A DNA stretch of 64,000 bases, taken from Debaryomyces hansenii CBS767 (taxonomy: Eukaryota > Ascomycota > Pichiomycetes > Serinales > Debaryomycetaceae). The notes beneath the pieces are model-generated. The model saw only the letters and a list, made by a program, of their open reading frames with translations, was not told where the DNA came from and did no database searches. The position numbers and the translations under genes are program-made. Positions within the stretch are counted from its first letter, which is position 1, and each line of letters begins with the position of its first letter. This document shows positions 39,301 to 47,612 of the stretch, piece after piece. The stretch is from positions 248,001 through 312,000 of the forward strand of contig NC_006046.2 of assembly GCF_000006445.2 (NCBI RefSeq). The letters are read 5' to 3'.

Positions 39301-41173
39301 TAAGCCAACTAATGTTAAAACAACTAAAGCAAAGAAAGATCTACCTTCACACAAGGTTGCACAAGGTGCCACCAAGGCCAAAACAGAAAAGAAAGAATTA
39401 AACAAGGATACAGTTAAAGAAAATACTGAATCCAATCCTCTGAAAGCCAAGCGTAAGAGAAGTCAGTCTTCACTTACAGATGACTCAAAGCCAGAAAAGA
39501 AGCTTACTACCACAGTCAAAAAGGAACCTATGCCAGGAGTCATATCATCGGGCTCTACTGTGGCTCCTAACAAAAGGCAAAAGAAACATGTTGATCCATC
39601 CTTATCAAATCGTATAATCAACCCACTATTAAACAATAATTATATAGTATCTTTGCCAATTAAAAGGATGAAATTAGATAAGAAGTCAACACCTGTTATG
39701 ACGAGTGAAATATTGAACAACGTTATCAAATCATTTAGAGGCAAACAGCTCACAGATCTTGGTACACAATTACAAGCCTATCCAATTCCGAATAATGCAG
39801 TGGTTGAGCTTCCATTTCTGCCTTTTGATAGAAGATGTTGTGTTTGTCTTGAAGACGACAAAAATGACACCTCTATACCAGAAATGCTTATCTGTTCAAA
39901 TTGTGGTGTCAATGCACATCTATCTTGTACAGGTATTTCGATTCCTGAGCAGATACCTAGACCAATTAAACAATGGTTATGTGAGCCATGTATCAATGAT
40001 CTAAATCCGCATTACTCCACTTTATATTCTTGTTGTTTATGTCTAGCCAACGAATCAAACTACGAGTTATCCATATTGGGACATCCTTCAGTTAAACCAG
40101 ATTACTTAAAACCAATCTACGGCTCCGGAAGATGGTGCCACTTGGTTTGTGCATTATTCAATTCCGATTTAGTTAATTTCAGGCTGATTCCGTCTACTGC
40201 TTTTAATCTGAAAAGGTTAGTTAAAGAAGAAGTCATAGACCAGTATTCAATCATTGAATCCATTCATAATTTTACAGCAATTGAAAGTGTCTCAGAAATA
40301 TACTTACAGAATTACACATCAAAGTGTGGTATATGCAACACATTGAACGGATCTTTAATTGCTTGTGATGTCTGTAAGTTAACTAATGAAGATTCGATGA
40401 AATACCATATCACTTGTGCCCAAGATACCCCAAATTTTAAATTAGGGTTCAAGCTATGCTCTCAAAGACTCAATGACAAAGACAATAAACTTGTCAAGGT
40501 CGGTGATGAATACGGTAAATTGCAACCTATTTTACTATGCCCCATGCATACAACTTCTTCAATAAAGATCCATAGTATGAGAACTTTGGGTAATAGAGTT
40601 TATGGTATTAGTAGAGATGAGCTTAAACCTATTATTCAAATCTACTTGGAAGATCTAGTAAAAAGCAATAATACAAGTAATAAGTTAACTGGACCTCAGT
40701 TGAAGTCTAATATTTATATTAAAATGATAAAAGCATATGAGGAACAAGAGAAGAATCAGAAACTGAAAAATAATTATTTGAAATTGTTAAATCTGTCGAA
40801 TATTATAAATGTGAAGCCTAAAGACGTCAAATCTTGTGGAAGATGTAAAACGACTGCTTCTCCTATGTGGTGGATACAAAAAGATGGTAATCAAAGCAAT
40901 TTTAATGAAATGCGTGATTCTCCGAACCAAAAGTTTCTTTGTCAAACTTGTTATCATATAAAAGATGAGGATAAAGAATCAACTCCAGAACGTGAAAGCC
41001 AGCCCTTATTTGATTTACTTGATGAACCATTGGATGGAGAATTGTATGGATTACAAAATAATGAAGATAAATTATCGGATATTTATCCAAAAGATACGAA
41101 ACACGAACTGGAGCTGGTTACCTCTTCTGAAATTACAAGGTCAAAAATATCAATAGGTGATATATTAAGTTAA
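36368..41173 (+). CDS. SNT2: Snt2-type chromatin reader: BAH, PHD, SANT, extended PHD
   Basis: This 1601-residue chromatin protein has, in order: a BAH domain (about 120-290, starting LTKGDYIYMISEPPGEPYYIGRI); PHD finger 1 (about 347-395, CEICGQWC...HMFCLDPPLL...WSCAPC); and a SANT domain (about 690-745). A GATA-like zinc element follows (about 794-840, CKHC...CFRC), then a Lys/Thr/Ser-rich basic linker. PHD finger 2 lies at about 1157-1210. An extended PHD with two zinc-binding parts follows (about 1221-1395, CCLC...HLVCALF...CGIC...CPMH). A second GATA-like element, CGRCKTTASPMWW...CQTC, lies near 1490-1530. In yeast Snt2 acts with Ecm5 and Rpd3 in the Snt2C complex, in stress-responsive gene control. 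Length and domain order match Snt2 (1403 residues), with a longer linker. Confidence 0.93.
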   Translation: MSLTRPKRKATINKSYNDAIDETIFDDNSSNNLNSSSNSKKKPLKKSNTPEAGLKNGNSNVVNPNPKAISYNWQPPPSPVDYFSYKLDLEDAYVDIENQTLFCPNQPPIPTSYEQIRKRKLKEPFKLTKGDYIYMISEPPGEPYYIGRIMGFTSKHDRHVQHHDSEQNSTGSSTSSLDFDAQISNNPRHEEASGYVFQIQWFYRPRDISKSTSDSRLLYASMHTDTCPLQSFRGLVTVRYKQDVEFEFNYLANDASENNGKSSSPAPLNGLEIYSQQPNCFYFDKLFDRYMIRFYDILLTASLLRTINNDENKSKNFLTALNKRFEYIFVESNRTKSFVNGFSSDSCNCEICGQWCSGQDSVTCAGCEKHYHMFCLDPPLLRKPSRGFSWSCAPCTKKHDREHQSKKMFMLSHDNKLSNENELSRQINGLNSPKSPLHDLSAETDEEDIKPITNSILPKYELMAIEFLKNDSHLTFKQRRLKEEWCMRYLGMYARLEDGVDLEDRSPYPRASTRLGAKHQATNIPEFYDHPIVYYDLDKQSTVNGTTKKKSTVKKPGTKSKKNDVTDTVKLPIPDELKDTLPKEYPQWLQPRPKGYIERGVDDGEGVTCSLMWKPLNEDYQDNFKNLDSFVEKCSPIAEKLNMLATSPNFVDGVLKAYLDNNGNTDKAYEEISKLTRKSLREPTLSKEEIKRFEAGVKKYGSELYPVYKEVKTKPLSMIVRFYYLWKKSENGRLIWGNFEGRMHKKLQSIVKEEHPSKTESKNSPLTIDFLANHNDDSSYETEKIVSNNSNFACKHCRTHQSLQWFRITGYDANTKFEKGTHEDLDKDSVIGLCFRCARLWRRYAVVWEDPTEVEKKSNKPVGGWKKKVEFELLRDSQMILEESEALGGGLSYDNKKPSSSIINGTASKPKKLIPKKNTSGITDVTNNSVLKLKASNKEDNPTKKRKISSVSTKPTTSTVSNTKKTISTKAKATTKPSKPTNVKTTKAKKDLPSHKVAQGATKAKTEKKELNKDTVKENTESNPLKAKRKRSQSSLTDDSKPEKKLTTTVKKEPMPGVISSGSTVAPNKRQKKHVDPSLSNRIINPLLNNNYIVSLPIKRMKLDKKSTPVMTSEILNNVIKSFRGKQLTDLGTQLQAYPIPNNAVVELPFLPFDRRCCVCLEDDKNDTSIPEMLICSNCGVNAHLSCTGISIPEQIPRPIKQWLCEPCINDLNPHYSTLYSCCLCLANESNYELSILGHPSVKPDYLKPIYGSGRWCHLVCALFNSDLVNFRLIPSTAFNLKRLVKEEVIDQYSIIESIHNFTAIESVSEIYLQNYTSKCGICNTLNGSLIACDVCKLTNEDSMKYHITCAQDTPNFKLGFKLCSQRLNDKDNKLVKVGDEYGKLQPILLCPMHTTSSIKIHSMRTLGNRVYGISRDELKPIIQIYLEDLVKSNNTSNKLTGPQLKSNIYIKMIKAYEEQEKNQKLKNNYLKLLNLSNIINVKPKDVKSCGRCKTTASPMWWIQKDGNQSNFNEMRDSPNQKFLCQTCYHIKDEDKESTPERESQPLFDLLDEPLDGELYGLQNNEDKLSDIYPKDTKHELELVTSSEITRSKISIGDILS

Positions 41174-41372
41174 ACATTAAATATCTTCCCTATATTTAAT
41201 ACATTTACTCTATGGTGGTTAGTCATATATATTATTTGCATCTATACTAAGCATGTAGTTCAAAAAATGTCGTGAATGGGGTGTTATAAAAATGTCGTTC
41301 AGTTATGTTTTTTGAAAATGTTCATTTCATTAAAGGCATTCTAATACTACTTTGATATATATACCCGTCAAG

Positions 41373-42749
41373 ATGATTCAATTGGAAGAACGAGATATGC
41401 CTGAGATACCAGGTACAATTCTCGATAGAAATGAAACACAAGAATTAAGATTAATGGTGGCTGATTTGTTAGGTAGAAGAAATCCATCATTCCCTGGAGC
41501 TCAGCCAATTTCATTTGAAAGGTATCATTTGAATGATACGTTAATGAATAAGGATTACTATGTATGTGAGAAGTCTGATGGATTGCGTTGTTTATTATTT
41601 ATAATTAATCATCCCGAAAGAGGTGAAGGGGTCTTTCTAATAACCAGAGAAAATGATTATTACTACATTCCCAACATCCATTTCCCGTTAACAAATAATG
41701 AAGAAAAAGGTAAAACATATCACCATGGAACTTTACTAGATGGAGAATTAGTTCTTGAAACAAAAAATGTCCCAGAGCCTGTATTGAGGTTTTGCATATT
41801 TGACGCATTGGCTATTAATGGGAAAGATATAACCAAGAGACACTTACCTAAGAGACTTGGCTATATTACAGAACAGGTAATGAAACCATTTGACAATTTT
41901 AAACGTAAAAACCCTGAAATTGTCAACGCTCCTGATTTTCCTTTCAAAGTAAGCTTTAAATTAATGACATCCTCTTATCACGCTGATGATGTCTTATCTA
42001 AAATGGACCAGTTATTTCACGAATCTGATGGCTTGATTTTCACTTGCGCTGAGACGCCATATGTGTTTGGTACTGATAGCACCTTATTAAAGTGGAAACC
42101 AGCACATGAAAATACTGTCGATTACAAAATGGAAATGATATTTAAGAAGTTTCAAGACCCTGATTTAGACCCAAGAGATCCGGACTCTACATACACAGAC
42201 TATGATTCTAAGCCAGAACTAATCAAGTTAAGGGTTTGGAAGGGTGGCGCAGATTATGAGGACTTTACCAAATTATCCTTAGAAAATGAAGATTGGGAAA
42301 AATTAAAGAACTTGAGACAACCATTGCAAGGAAGGATTGTTGAATGCCGTAAGAAACTTTCAGACCCTGGATTTTGGGAGATGTTACGATTTAGGAATGA
42401 TAAGAGTAATGGAAATCATATTTCTGTTGTTGATAAAATTTTACATAGTATTCAAGATGGTGTGAGTGAAGAAGAATTGATCGAAGCATGTCCTAAGATT
42501 GGTAAAGCATGGAAGAAAAGGATCTATGAAAAATCACAAGGTAGCAGATCACTGTATAGCGAAACCGGAAGATCACATCCTGAGCCTAACAGAGAAGATG
42601 AGCCTGCACTGAAACGTACTAAGATTGACATGGAAGAGCCCGAGCCTAATGGGTTTGGTGGGAGTACAACAAATCATCAAAATGCTTCTAAGCAGAACTC
42701 TGGGGAATTTCAGGATATTCCGACCTATGAAGATAGTGACGATGAATGA
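41373..42749 (+). CDS. CEG1: mRNA capping enzyme, guanylyltransferase subunit (Ceg1/Cgt1)
   Basis: This 458-residue nucleotidyltransferase transfers GMP from GTP to the 5' diphosphate end of nascent mRNA, working with the triphosphatase Cet1 on RNA polymerase II. The KxDG active site is EKSDGLRC, with Lys67. Other ligase-family motifs are FLITREN (III region), [10 protein letters not shown] (IIIa), [13 protein letters not shown] (IV), [14 protein letters not shown] (V) and the OB-fold part RIVECRKK. Numbering from the ATG at 41373 places the lysine at 67, as in Candida albicans Cgt1, which supports this start over an upstream TTG extension. The last 60 residues are acidic and Asn/Ser-rich. 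Confidence 0.96.
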   Translation: MIQLEERDMPEIPGTILDRNETQELRLMVADLLGRRNPSFPGAQPISFERYHLNDTLMNKDYYVCEKSDGLRCLLFIINHPERGEGVFLITRENDYYYIPNIHFPLTNNEEKGKTYHHGTLLDGELVLETKNVPEPVLRFCIFDALAINGKDITKRHLPKRLGYITEQVMKPFDNFKRKNPEIVNAPDFPFKVSFKLMTSSYHADDVLSKMDQLFHESDGLIFTCAETPYVFGTDSTLLKWKPAHENTVDYKMEMIFKKFQDPDLDPRDPDSTYTDYDSKPELIKLRVWKGGADYEDFTKLSLENEDWEKLKNLRQPLQGRIVECRKKLSDPGFWEMLRFRNDKSNGNHISVVDKILHSIQDGVSEEELIEACPKIGKAWKKRIYEKSQGSRSLYSETGRSHPEPNREDEPALKRTKIDMEEPEPNGFGGSTTNHQNASKQNSGEFQDIPTYEDSDDE

Positions 42750-42856
42750 ACTTGAGGAAATACATAATGTACTATAGAAAAATTGCTGCAAAGACAGTTT
42801 GTAACATTAACAAAATTCAACATAAACCTAAATAGAAAACTGTACCAATAGAAAAT

Positions 42857-44218
42857 TTAAAGAGCTGTTTCCTCATCATAGGCGGGGGGGACTATATCGA
42901 ATTTATTAGCTGAGATCATATCCATGACAATATTGTCGTTCCTTTTCTGCATATCAGAATAGCAAGGTGGTGATTCGGATGCAATTTCTGAATCATGACT
43001 TAACAACTTTATAGGTGCTGTAAAAGAAAGTTCGATTTTCTTGAATCTTGTAGCATCTGTCCTTTTTTCATGATAATTTGTGTAGCCAGGAAATGTAACC
43101 GAATCAAGTGCATCCATGGACTTTTCGCTGGAAGATGAGAAGGTACTATTTGTTCTAGATACCTGATAGGTCTGTTTATTTTTAATTTGATTATGTCTTT
43201 CGCATTCGCTTACCTCAACTGTAACTTTCAATGTATGGGAGCTTATAAACCCTTCATTGGCATTATTTATACTTGGATAAATAGTTTTCTTCAATTTTTG
43301 ATTTGATTTATCATATATTACCCCGTTTGAAGGAATCTTCAAACAAATTTCAAAGTTATAAGAACCATTCTTCGTTACTAAGGACTGGAAGTTGAACATC
43401 CTTTTATATAATAAAATCTTGTCAGTTTCAGTATATTTCTTCTTGTAGTTTGAGCACACATATTTATCAAATGTTAGATTTTGTACAATCCAAATGGAAA
43501 CACCGTGTAAAGTGAAATATTGTTTCTCTGGCTCGATAGGATAAATTCTAAATATAGACAAGAACGGAGACTCTTGAAAAGCGATTTTATTTTGAAAACT
43601 GAATTCATATACTAGTAAATCTCTCCAATTCCCTGTAGCCAATATTGAGTCATTAAATAAAGTATCTGGAACACATCTGACTAATTTGATCTTTTGATCT
43701 TTTCGAGCAGTTTTTTTTCCACCACAGTTGTTTGTTTCATACTTCAAACAGGCTTCAATTCTATAGCAGATATTCAAATGACGGCTGATGAAGCTTTCTG
43801 GTAGTAATGTATCAATTATGAAATGAAATGGAAAAGTATATGTTCCGATCTGTACGTCTTTGGCATATTGATAATCCCAGGTAAATAGTTCATTCACTAG
43901 AAGTTTGGTGGTTTTCTTTCTTTTGGCAAATAAAGGTTCCAGAACGTCTATTGCTTCGAATTCAATAATAGTCTCACCCTGCTCTCCGTGAAATATGACA
44001 GATATATCACTAATCTTGGTTGGTCTTATTATCTGTACCACTACAATACCTCTTAGAATCGGAGGTGTCGATAACTTGAAGTCTTCCTCGCATAGTCCTC
44101 TCTGATAAATGGTTGGATTAAGAACTTGCAAGTGTAGTCTGAAATTACTGCAACTGATATCATTGTAGAAATTGTTCAACTTATTGACGGTAGAACTTAT
44201 TGAATTCCAACTTTTCAT
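42857..44218 (-). CDS. Alpha-arrestin (ART-type) ubiquitin-ligase adaptor
   Basis: This 453-residue protein has N- and C-terminal arrestin domains. Diagnostic segments are RGIVVVQIIRPTKISDISVIFHG (N-arrestin) and YTFPFHFIIDTLLPESF, the typical arrestin PFxFxLP-like strand. Two PPxY-type motifs in the C-terminal tail, PPCY and PPAY, would bind WW domains of Rsp5. This arrangement fits yeast ART proteins that direct Rsp5 to plasma-membrane transporters after nutrient or stress signals. The exact orthologue (Rod1/Rog3/Art-type) cannot be chosen by eye; the protein is shorter than Rod1 or Rog3. Which cargo it handles is unknown. It converges on CEG1, with 107 bp between the stop codons. Confidence 0.82.
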   Translation of the reverse strand: MKSWNSISSTVNKLNNFYNDISCSNFRLHLQVLNPTIYQRGLCEEDFKLSTPPILRGIVVVQIIRPTKISDISVIFHGEQGETIIEFEAIDVLEPLFAKRKKTTKLLVNELFTWDYQYAKDVQIGTYTFPFHFIIDTLLPESFISRHLNICYRIEACLKYETNNCGGKKTARKDQKIKLVRCVPDTLFNDSILATGNWRDLLVYEFSFQNKIAFQESPFLSIFRIYPIEPEKQYFTLHGVSIWIVQNLTFDKYVCSNYKKKYTETDKILLYKRMFNFQSLVTKNGSYNFEICLKIPSNGVIYDKSNQKLKKTIYPSINNANEGFISSHTLKVTVEVSECERHNQIKNKQTYQVSRTNSTFSSSSEKSMDALDSVTFPGYTNYHEKRTDATRFKKIELSFTAPIKLLSHDSEIASESPPCYSDMQKRNDNIVMDMISANKFDIVPPAYDEETAL

Positions 44219-44808
44219 TGTAAGTATTTGCAGCGGCTAACGATTATGAGTAGGGAACTGACTATAATCTAGTTATTGAATACAATGTACCGTTGAACGA
44301 TAAGTAATGCTTTCTTAAAGACTCTATAATACGTCTTGAGTGGTAATTGAATGATAATAACGTTAATGTATCAAAAATGCCTCTTTCTAAAATGGTTGCA
44401 ACAACTCGGTTAAAAATTTTGGCCAAGGACCGTCGAAATCCTGTTTTTAGAAATTGGCTCTCCATTAACTTCATATTCGAAGACTACAATATCTAAGCAT
44501 AATGTTTGAATACAATCATTATGTTTCCTCTGGTATCAATAGTTTGTCCGGCTAGATCCAATATACTCTCGACAATGCAAAGTTTAACCGGCATGGTGAT
44601 GTTTCAAACTTGATCGAAAATTTAATGCCTACATAAATTCAATTTGTTAGGTAGAGCGTAAGATCAGTTTCAAGTTCTGATATTAGTATCGCTATCTTTC
44701 CCAATGATTGATCGAAGCTAGACTTTCAGACTGCCCCTCTCCTAACACCACATATACTACAATCAACAATTCTATGACATTATTTATTAATAGATATTAT
44801 ACAAGATA
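44219..44808. other. Arrestin gene upstream region and prefoldin gene 3' flank
   Basis: This 0.59 kb AT-rich region holds a 70-codon minus-strand frame at 44262-44474 that starts with ATG but shows no family signature. No RNA gene or repeat is recognised. Confidence 0.45.
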
Positions 44809-45201
44809 CTAGCGTTCAAGATTAATATTATTGCCAAACCTGGCATACAATTGCTTCTTATAGCTCTCCAACAGGTCATCGATTTCGTCAACTGAAGATT
44901 CAATGTTGCTGATCTTCTCCGTCAACACTTCGTTGTCAACCTCAATTTTTTCGATCACCTTGTTAACCTTCATGAATATGAAAACTTCACCGACTTTATA
45001 CTGAATCTTTTCGTCTTCGTCTAATAACTCAATCTCCAAAGACAAATCATCGAGATATTCCTTTTCCTCCTTGAGTTTCTTCAACACTTCTAAATTCTCA
45101 TCCTTTTTATTTATTAAAGTGGAGAATTTGTTGATTTTCTGCTGGTCGTCCCAGGACACTTCGGTGGCAGTATTCCTTTGTCCGTCCGGTAATAATTCCA
45201 T
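44809..45201 (-). CDS. GIM3: Prefoldin subunit 4 (Gim3/Pfd4)
   Basis: This 130-residue beta-type prefoldin subunit is part of the hexameric cytosolic co-chaperone that delivers unfolded actin and tubulin to the TRiC/CCT chaperonin. The N-terminal MELLPDGQRNTATEVSWDDQ and INKFSTLINKK blocks, the EEKEYLDDLSLEIELLDED hairpin region, YKVGEVFIFM and the C-terminal YARFGNNINLER all match yeast Gim3 (129 residues). Two coiled-coil helices flank the hairpins. The start is put at the ATG at 45201 because homologues begin exactly with MELLP. An in-frame ATG at 45255 would add 18 residues without homology, and the longer open frame begins only at a GTG. Confidence 0.93.
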   Translation of the reverse strand: MELLPDGQRNTATEVSWDDQQKINKFSTLINKKDENLEVLKKLKEEKEYLDDLSLEIELLDEDEKIQYKVGEVFIFMKVNKVIEKIEVDNEVLTEKISNIESSVDEIDDLLESYKKQLYARFGNNINLER

Positions 45202-45804
45202 GATATGTTCACCTATGCCACTATTCTTCACCAAGTCTACACCGTTGAACTCCATTTGAAAAATATAGACCCAGTCGTGTGATGGCGACTTTTCCAGTTC
45301 ACCGTTCAAATTCCACCAACCAATATTGCAGCCATTATCATTGATCACTCATAGTACAGACTGTCGTGATGGTTGTTAAGATTGCGGGGAACTACTCTAT
45401 AAACTACTAATAAAAGAATAAGTGACTGTCGAATGTTCATGATTATTATCTGCTACAAGTACGGTTTAGCATCCAGTATGACTCTCATTAATTGTGATCA
45501 AACATAATCCCCCTCAATATGAGAACCTCCGAAACGTTTCGCTAGTCTATGCTGAAACAAAATGCCTTATACTGGTTCTGATCAGTATCAACGCCATGTA
45601 TTTTAGCATCATACCTAAACAGCACAATAAACTTATTGGGGAGCACAAAGTGCCACATCGCGGAGTATAGCCGTAAGCAAAAAAAAAAATTCCTCTAACA
45701 TCAACAGACACCGACTATAACCGAATATAAATAGAGGAGTGTTTCCTGATACGGGATCATATAGAGAAGTTATATAATATACATCCTAAAAGTAAGATAG
45801 CTAA
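45202..45804. other. Divergent GIM3/LYC1 upstream region
   Basis: This 0.6 kb region lies between divergent starts. A Gcn4-like half-match (TGACTC) occurs near 45478, and an A10-type run at about 45679-45690. No other element is recognised. Confidence 0.45.
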
Positions 45805-47049
45805 ATGACGTTTATTACCGGAGATGACTATAGATTAGTTAACGTTACAGACCCAGAAAAGGTTAATTTCACAAGACTTCAGAATTCTCAATCTTGGAAG
45901 GGCCAATTATCGTCGGAGAATTACATCGAAAGAGAATATGTGTTGGGAAAGTCCAAGATTACCCTGTCCACTAGAAATAGGTTGCTTGTGTTCATGCTTC
46001 AAGATATCAAAAACCCAGAAGACAAATTATGCTCTGTAGAATTGCTCATTAGACAATCTTGGAAGTTCACCTGGGACAAGGAAACAGAGAAAGTAGTCAA
46101 GAAAGATATATTGTCGGGGTGCATAGGTGGGGTTTTCACGTATGCTGACCATAGAGGCAAGGGGTTGGCCAAAATTATGATTGACAAGATCGTTGAGTTG
46201 AGCAAAAGTCAGTACGTTGGGCCTGATGGGTTTACATTTTTATATTCGGAAGTTGGAGAATATTACACCAGAAATGGATTTAGATCTTTTGCTGTCCCCT
46301 TGTTGAATTTTCCTTTATCTCAGACTGGTGATGATTACGATGCCATAGTGCAACAAGACGAGGATGTTGTCGAGTTGATCAAGTATCACGATTTTGAAAA
46401 AGTGATGGAGGATTACAATAAAGAGTTCGAAACTGAGATGATAAGTAAAACGAAAATGGACCGTAAGACCAGAGTCAGTATTAACCCTAGTCTGGATTTC
46501 ATCGACTGGTTCCATATGAGAGCCAAATTTATCAGTCACAAATTATTTAACCGTCAAATGGATATCGACAGCTCTTTACCATATGAAGAGCTTATTAAGA
46601 AGTTTCAAGCAATCGACCCCACCAATTTCGGAATAAAAATAAAGAACAAGCTGGGCCAGTTGATTGGATTCATTTCGTGGACTTACGATTGGAACCTTAA
46701 TACAGCAACAAATAAATACGAAAATCAAATAACTATTTTGAAGATAGCTGTTATGTCACAATTTGATAATCTGAAATATTCGATCAAATTAATCAAGTTG
46801 ATGAAGTTATATCTTGAACACATGAATGCTACAAACGATAAAATTCTTGGAAACTTCGTTAAGACTACAGTATGGGAGTCTGAGGTATCTAACGATGTTA
46901 AGCAGTTTTTAATTACAGAGTATAAAGGTACAGATGGCATTGAAAATGGTTCCAGGAGTGCCATTTTAATCAATAATGATAAGGAAGACAAATTAGTAGC
47001 AACTGGAGATTTAGTTTGGGAGGATAATACCAAATTACCTTGGTTTTAG
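45805..47049 (+). CDS. LYC1: Lyc1-type lysine N6-acetyltransferase (GNAT fold)
   Basis: This 414-residue enzyme resembles Yarrowia Lyc1, which acetylates the epsilon-amino group of free lysine as the first step of lysine catabolism. The GNAT acetyl-CoA site is visible as IGGVFTYADHRGKGLAKIMI (R-G-K-G-L-A). It is followed by the strand FTFLYSEVGEYYTRNGFRSF, which has the typical Lyc1 pattern. The C-terminal half has a second, degenerate GNAT-like part (GFISWTYDW...ILKIAVMSQ). No targeting signal is visible, so it is probably cytosolic. It starts at the first ATG and is divergent from GIM3. With MEP2 and ARG3 it adds to the amino-nitrogen functions in this window, though not as a cluster. Confidence 0.85.
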   Translation: MTFITGDDYRLVNVTDPEKVNFTRLQNSQSWKGQLSSENYIEREYVLGKSKITLSTRNRLLVFMLQDIKNPEDKLCSVELLIRQSWKFTWDKETEKVVKKDILSGCIGGVFTYADHRGKGLAKIMIDKIVELSKSQYVGPDGFTFLYSEVGEYYTRNGFRSFAVPLLNFPLSQTGDDYDAIVQQDEDVVELIKYHDFEKVMEDYNKEFETEMISKTKMDRKTRVSINPSLDFIDWFHMRAKFISHKLFNRQMDIDSSLPYEELIKKFQAIDPTNFGIKIKNKLGQLIGFISWTYDWNLNTATNKYENQITILKIAVMSQFDNLKYSIKLIKLMKLYLEHMNATNDKILGNFVKTTVWESEVSNDVKQFLITEYKGTDGIENGSRSAILINNDKEDKLVATGDLVWEDNTKLPWF

Positions 47050-47241
47050 GTTTTAGGTTTTCTATTGTTCATTATTGTATTGGAGTAATTTCCAACTATA
47101 TACATAACTACTAGATAATAGCTACTGGATATACAGTTTATAATTCTAAAAAATCTATGTGATGAATTCAGACATTCAGACATGTCCCGAATTCAATCGT
47201 TACTTCTCTTTCGAACCATGTGAGCCTATGCAAACTATTAT

Positions 47242-47583
47242 TTAGTTAACTAATGACTTAAGTTTGCCGGCTCCTTGTAAAGCCTGGAGATCTGAATTGC
47301 CACCGATATGTTTCCTATTGATAAAAATATTTGGAACAGTGTTTTGTCCTGTCATTTCACGTAAAGCATCTTGTATCGTTCTACCATTAGCCGAAGTATT
47401 CAACTCAACCACTTTAAAGTCGGACGTTATGGACTTGATTAAGTCTTTGGTGGAATCACAGTATGGACAATATGACTTCAGGAAAATTAAGATTTTATTA
47501 CTATCAATTAAATTTTGAACTTCAGCCTTTATTACAGGCGATACTGGAGGTGAAACGAACCATGACTTAATATATTCGAACAT
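47242..47583 (-). CDS. GRX2: Dithiol glutaredoxin (Grx1/Grx2/Ttr1 type)
   Basis: This 113-residue thioredoxin-fold oxidoreductase reduces protein disulfides and glutathione mixed disulfides. The active site is SYCPYC with Cys39 and Cys42. The cis-Pro is in TVPNIFINRKHIGG, and the GSH-binding GGNSDLQAL follows. The first 20 residues (MFEYIKSWFVSPPVSPVIKA) exceed the core domain slightly and lack strong basic residues; a short hydrophobic stretch does not make a clear signal. The choice between the Grx1 and Grx2 isoform is uncertain. Its ATG lies only 29 bp after the stop of the next gene upstream, so its promoter must overlap that gene's 3' coding end, or the two share a transcript. Confidence 0.88.
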   Translation of the reverse strand: MFEYIKSWFVSPPVSPVIKAEVQNLIDSNKILIFLKSYCPYCDSTKDLIKSITSDFKVVELNTSANGRTIQDALREMTGQNTVPNIFINRKHIGGNSDLQALQGAGKLKSLVN

Positions 47584-47612
47584 TATGTCTCTATGTGTAT
47601 TTCTATGTCTAT

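Noticed and set aside
41352..41372. N-terminal extension of the capping enzyme
   Set aside because: It starts with TTG. The ATG at 41373 puts the active-site Lys at 67, as in the Candida enzyme.
44262..44474. 70-codon minus-strand ORF with an ATG
   Set aside because: It lies in the arrestin promoter region, has no homology I recognise and no regulatory spacing of its own.
45202..45348. Longer prefoldin subunit 4
   Set aside because: The longer frame starts with GTG, and homologues begin with MELLP at 45201.
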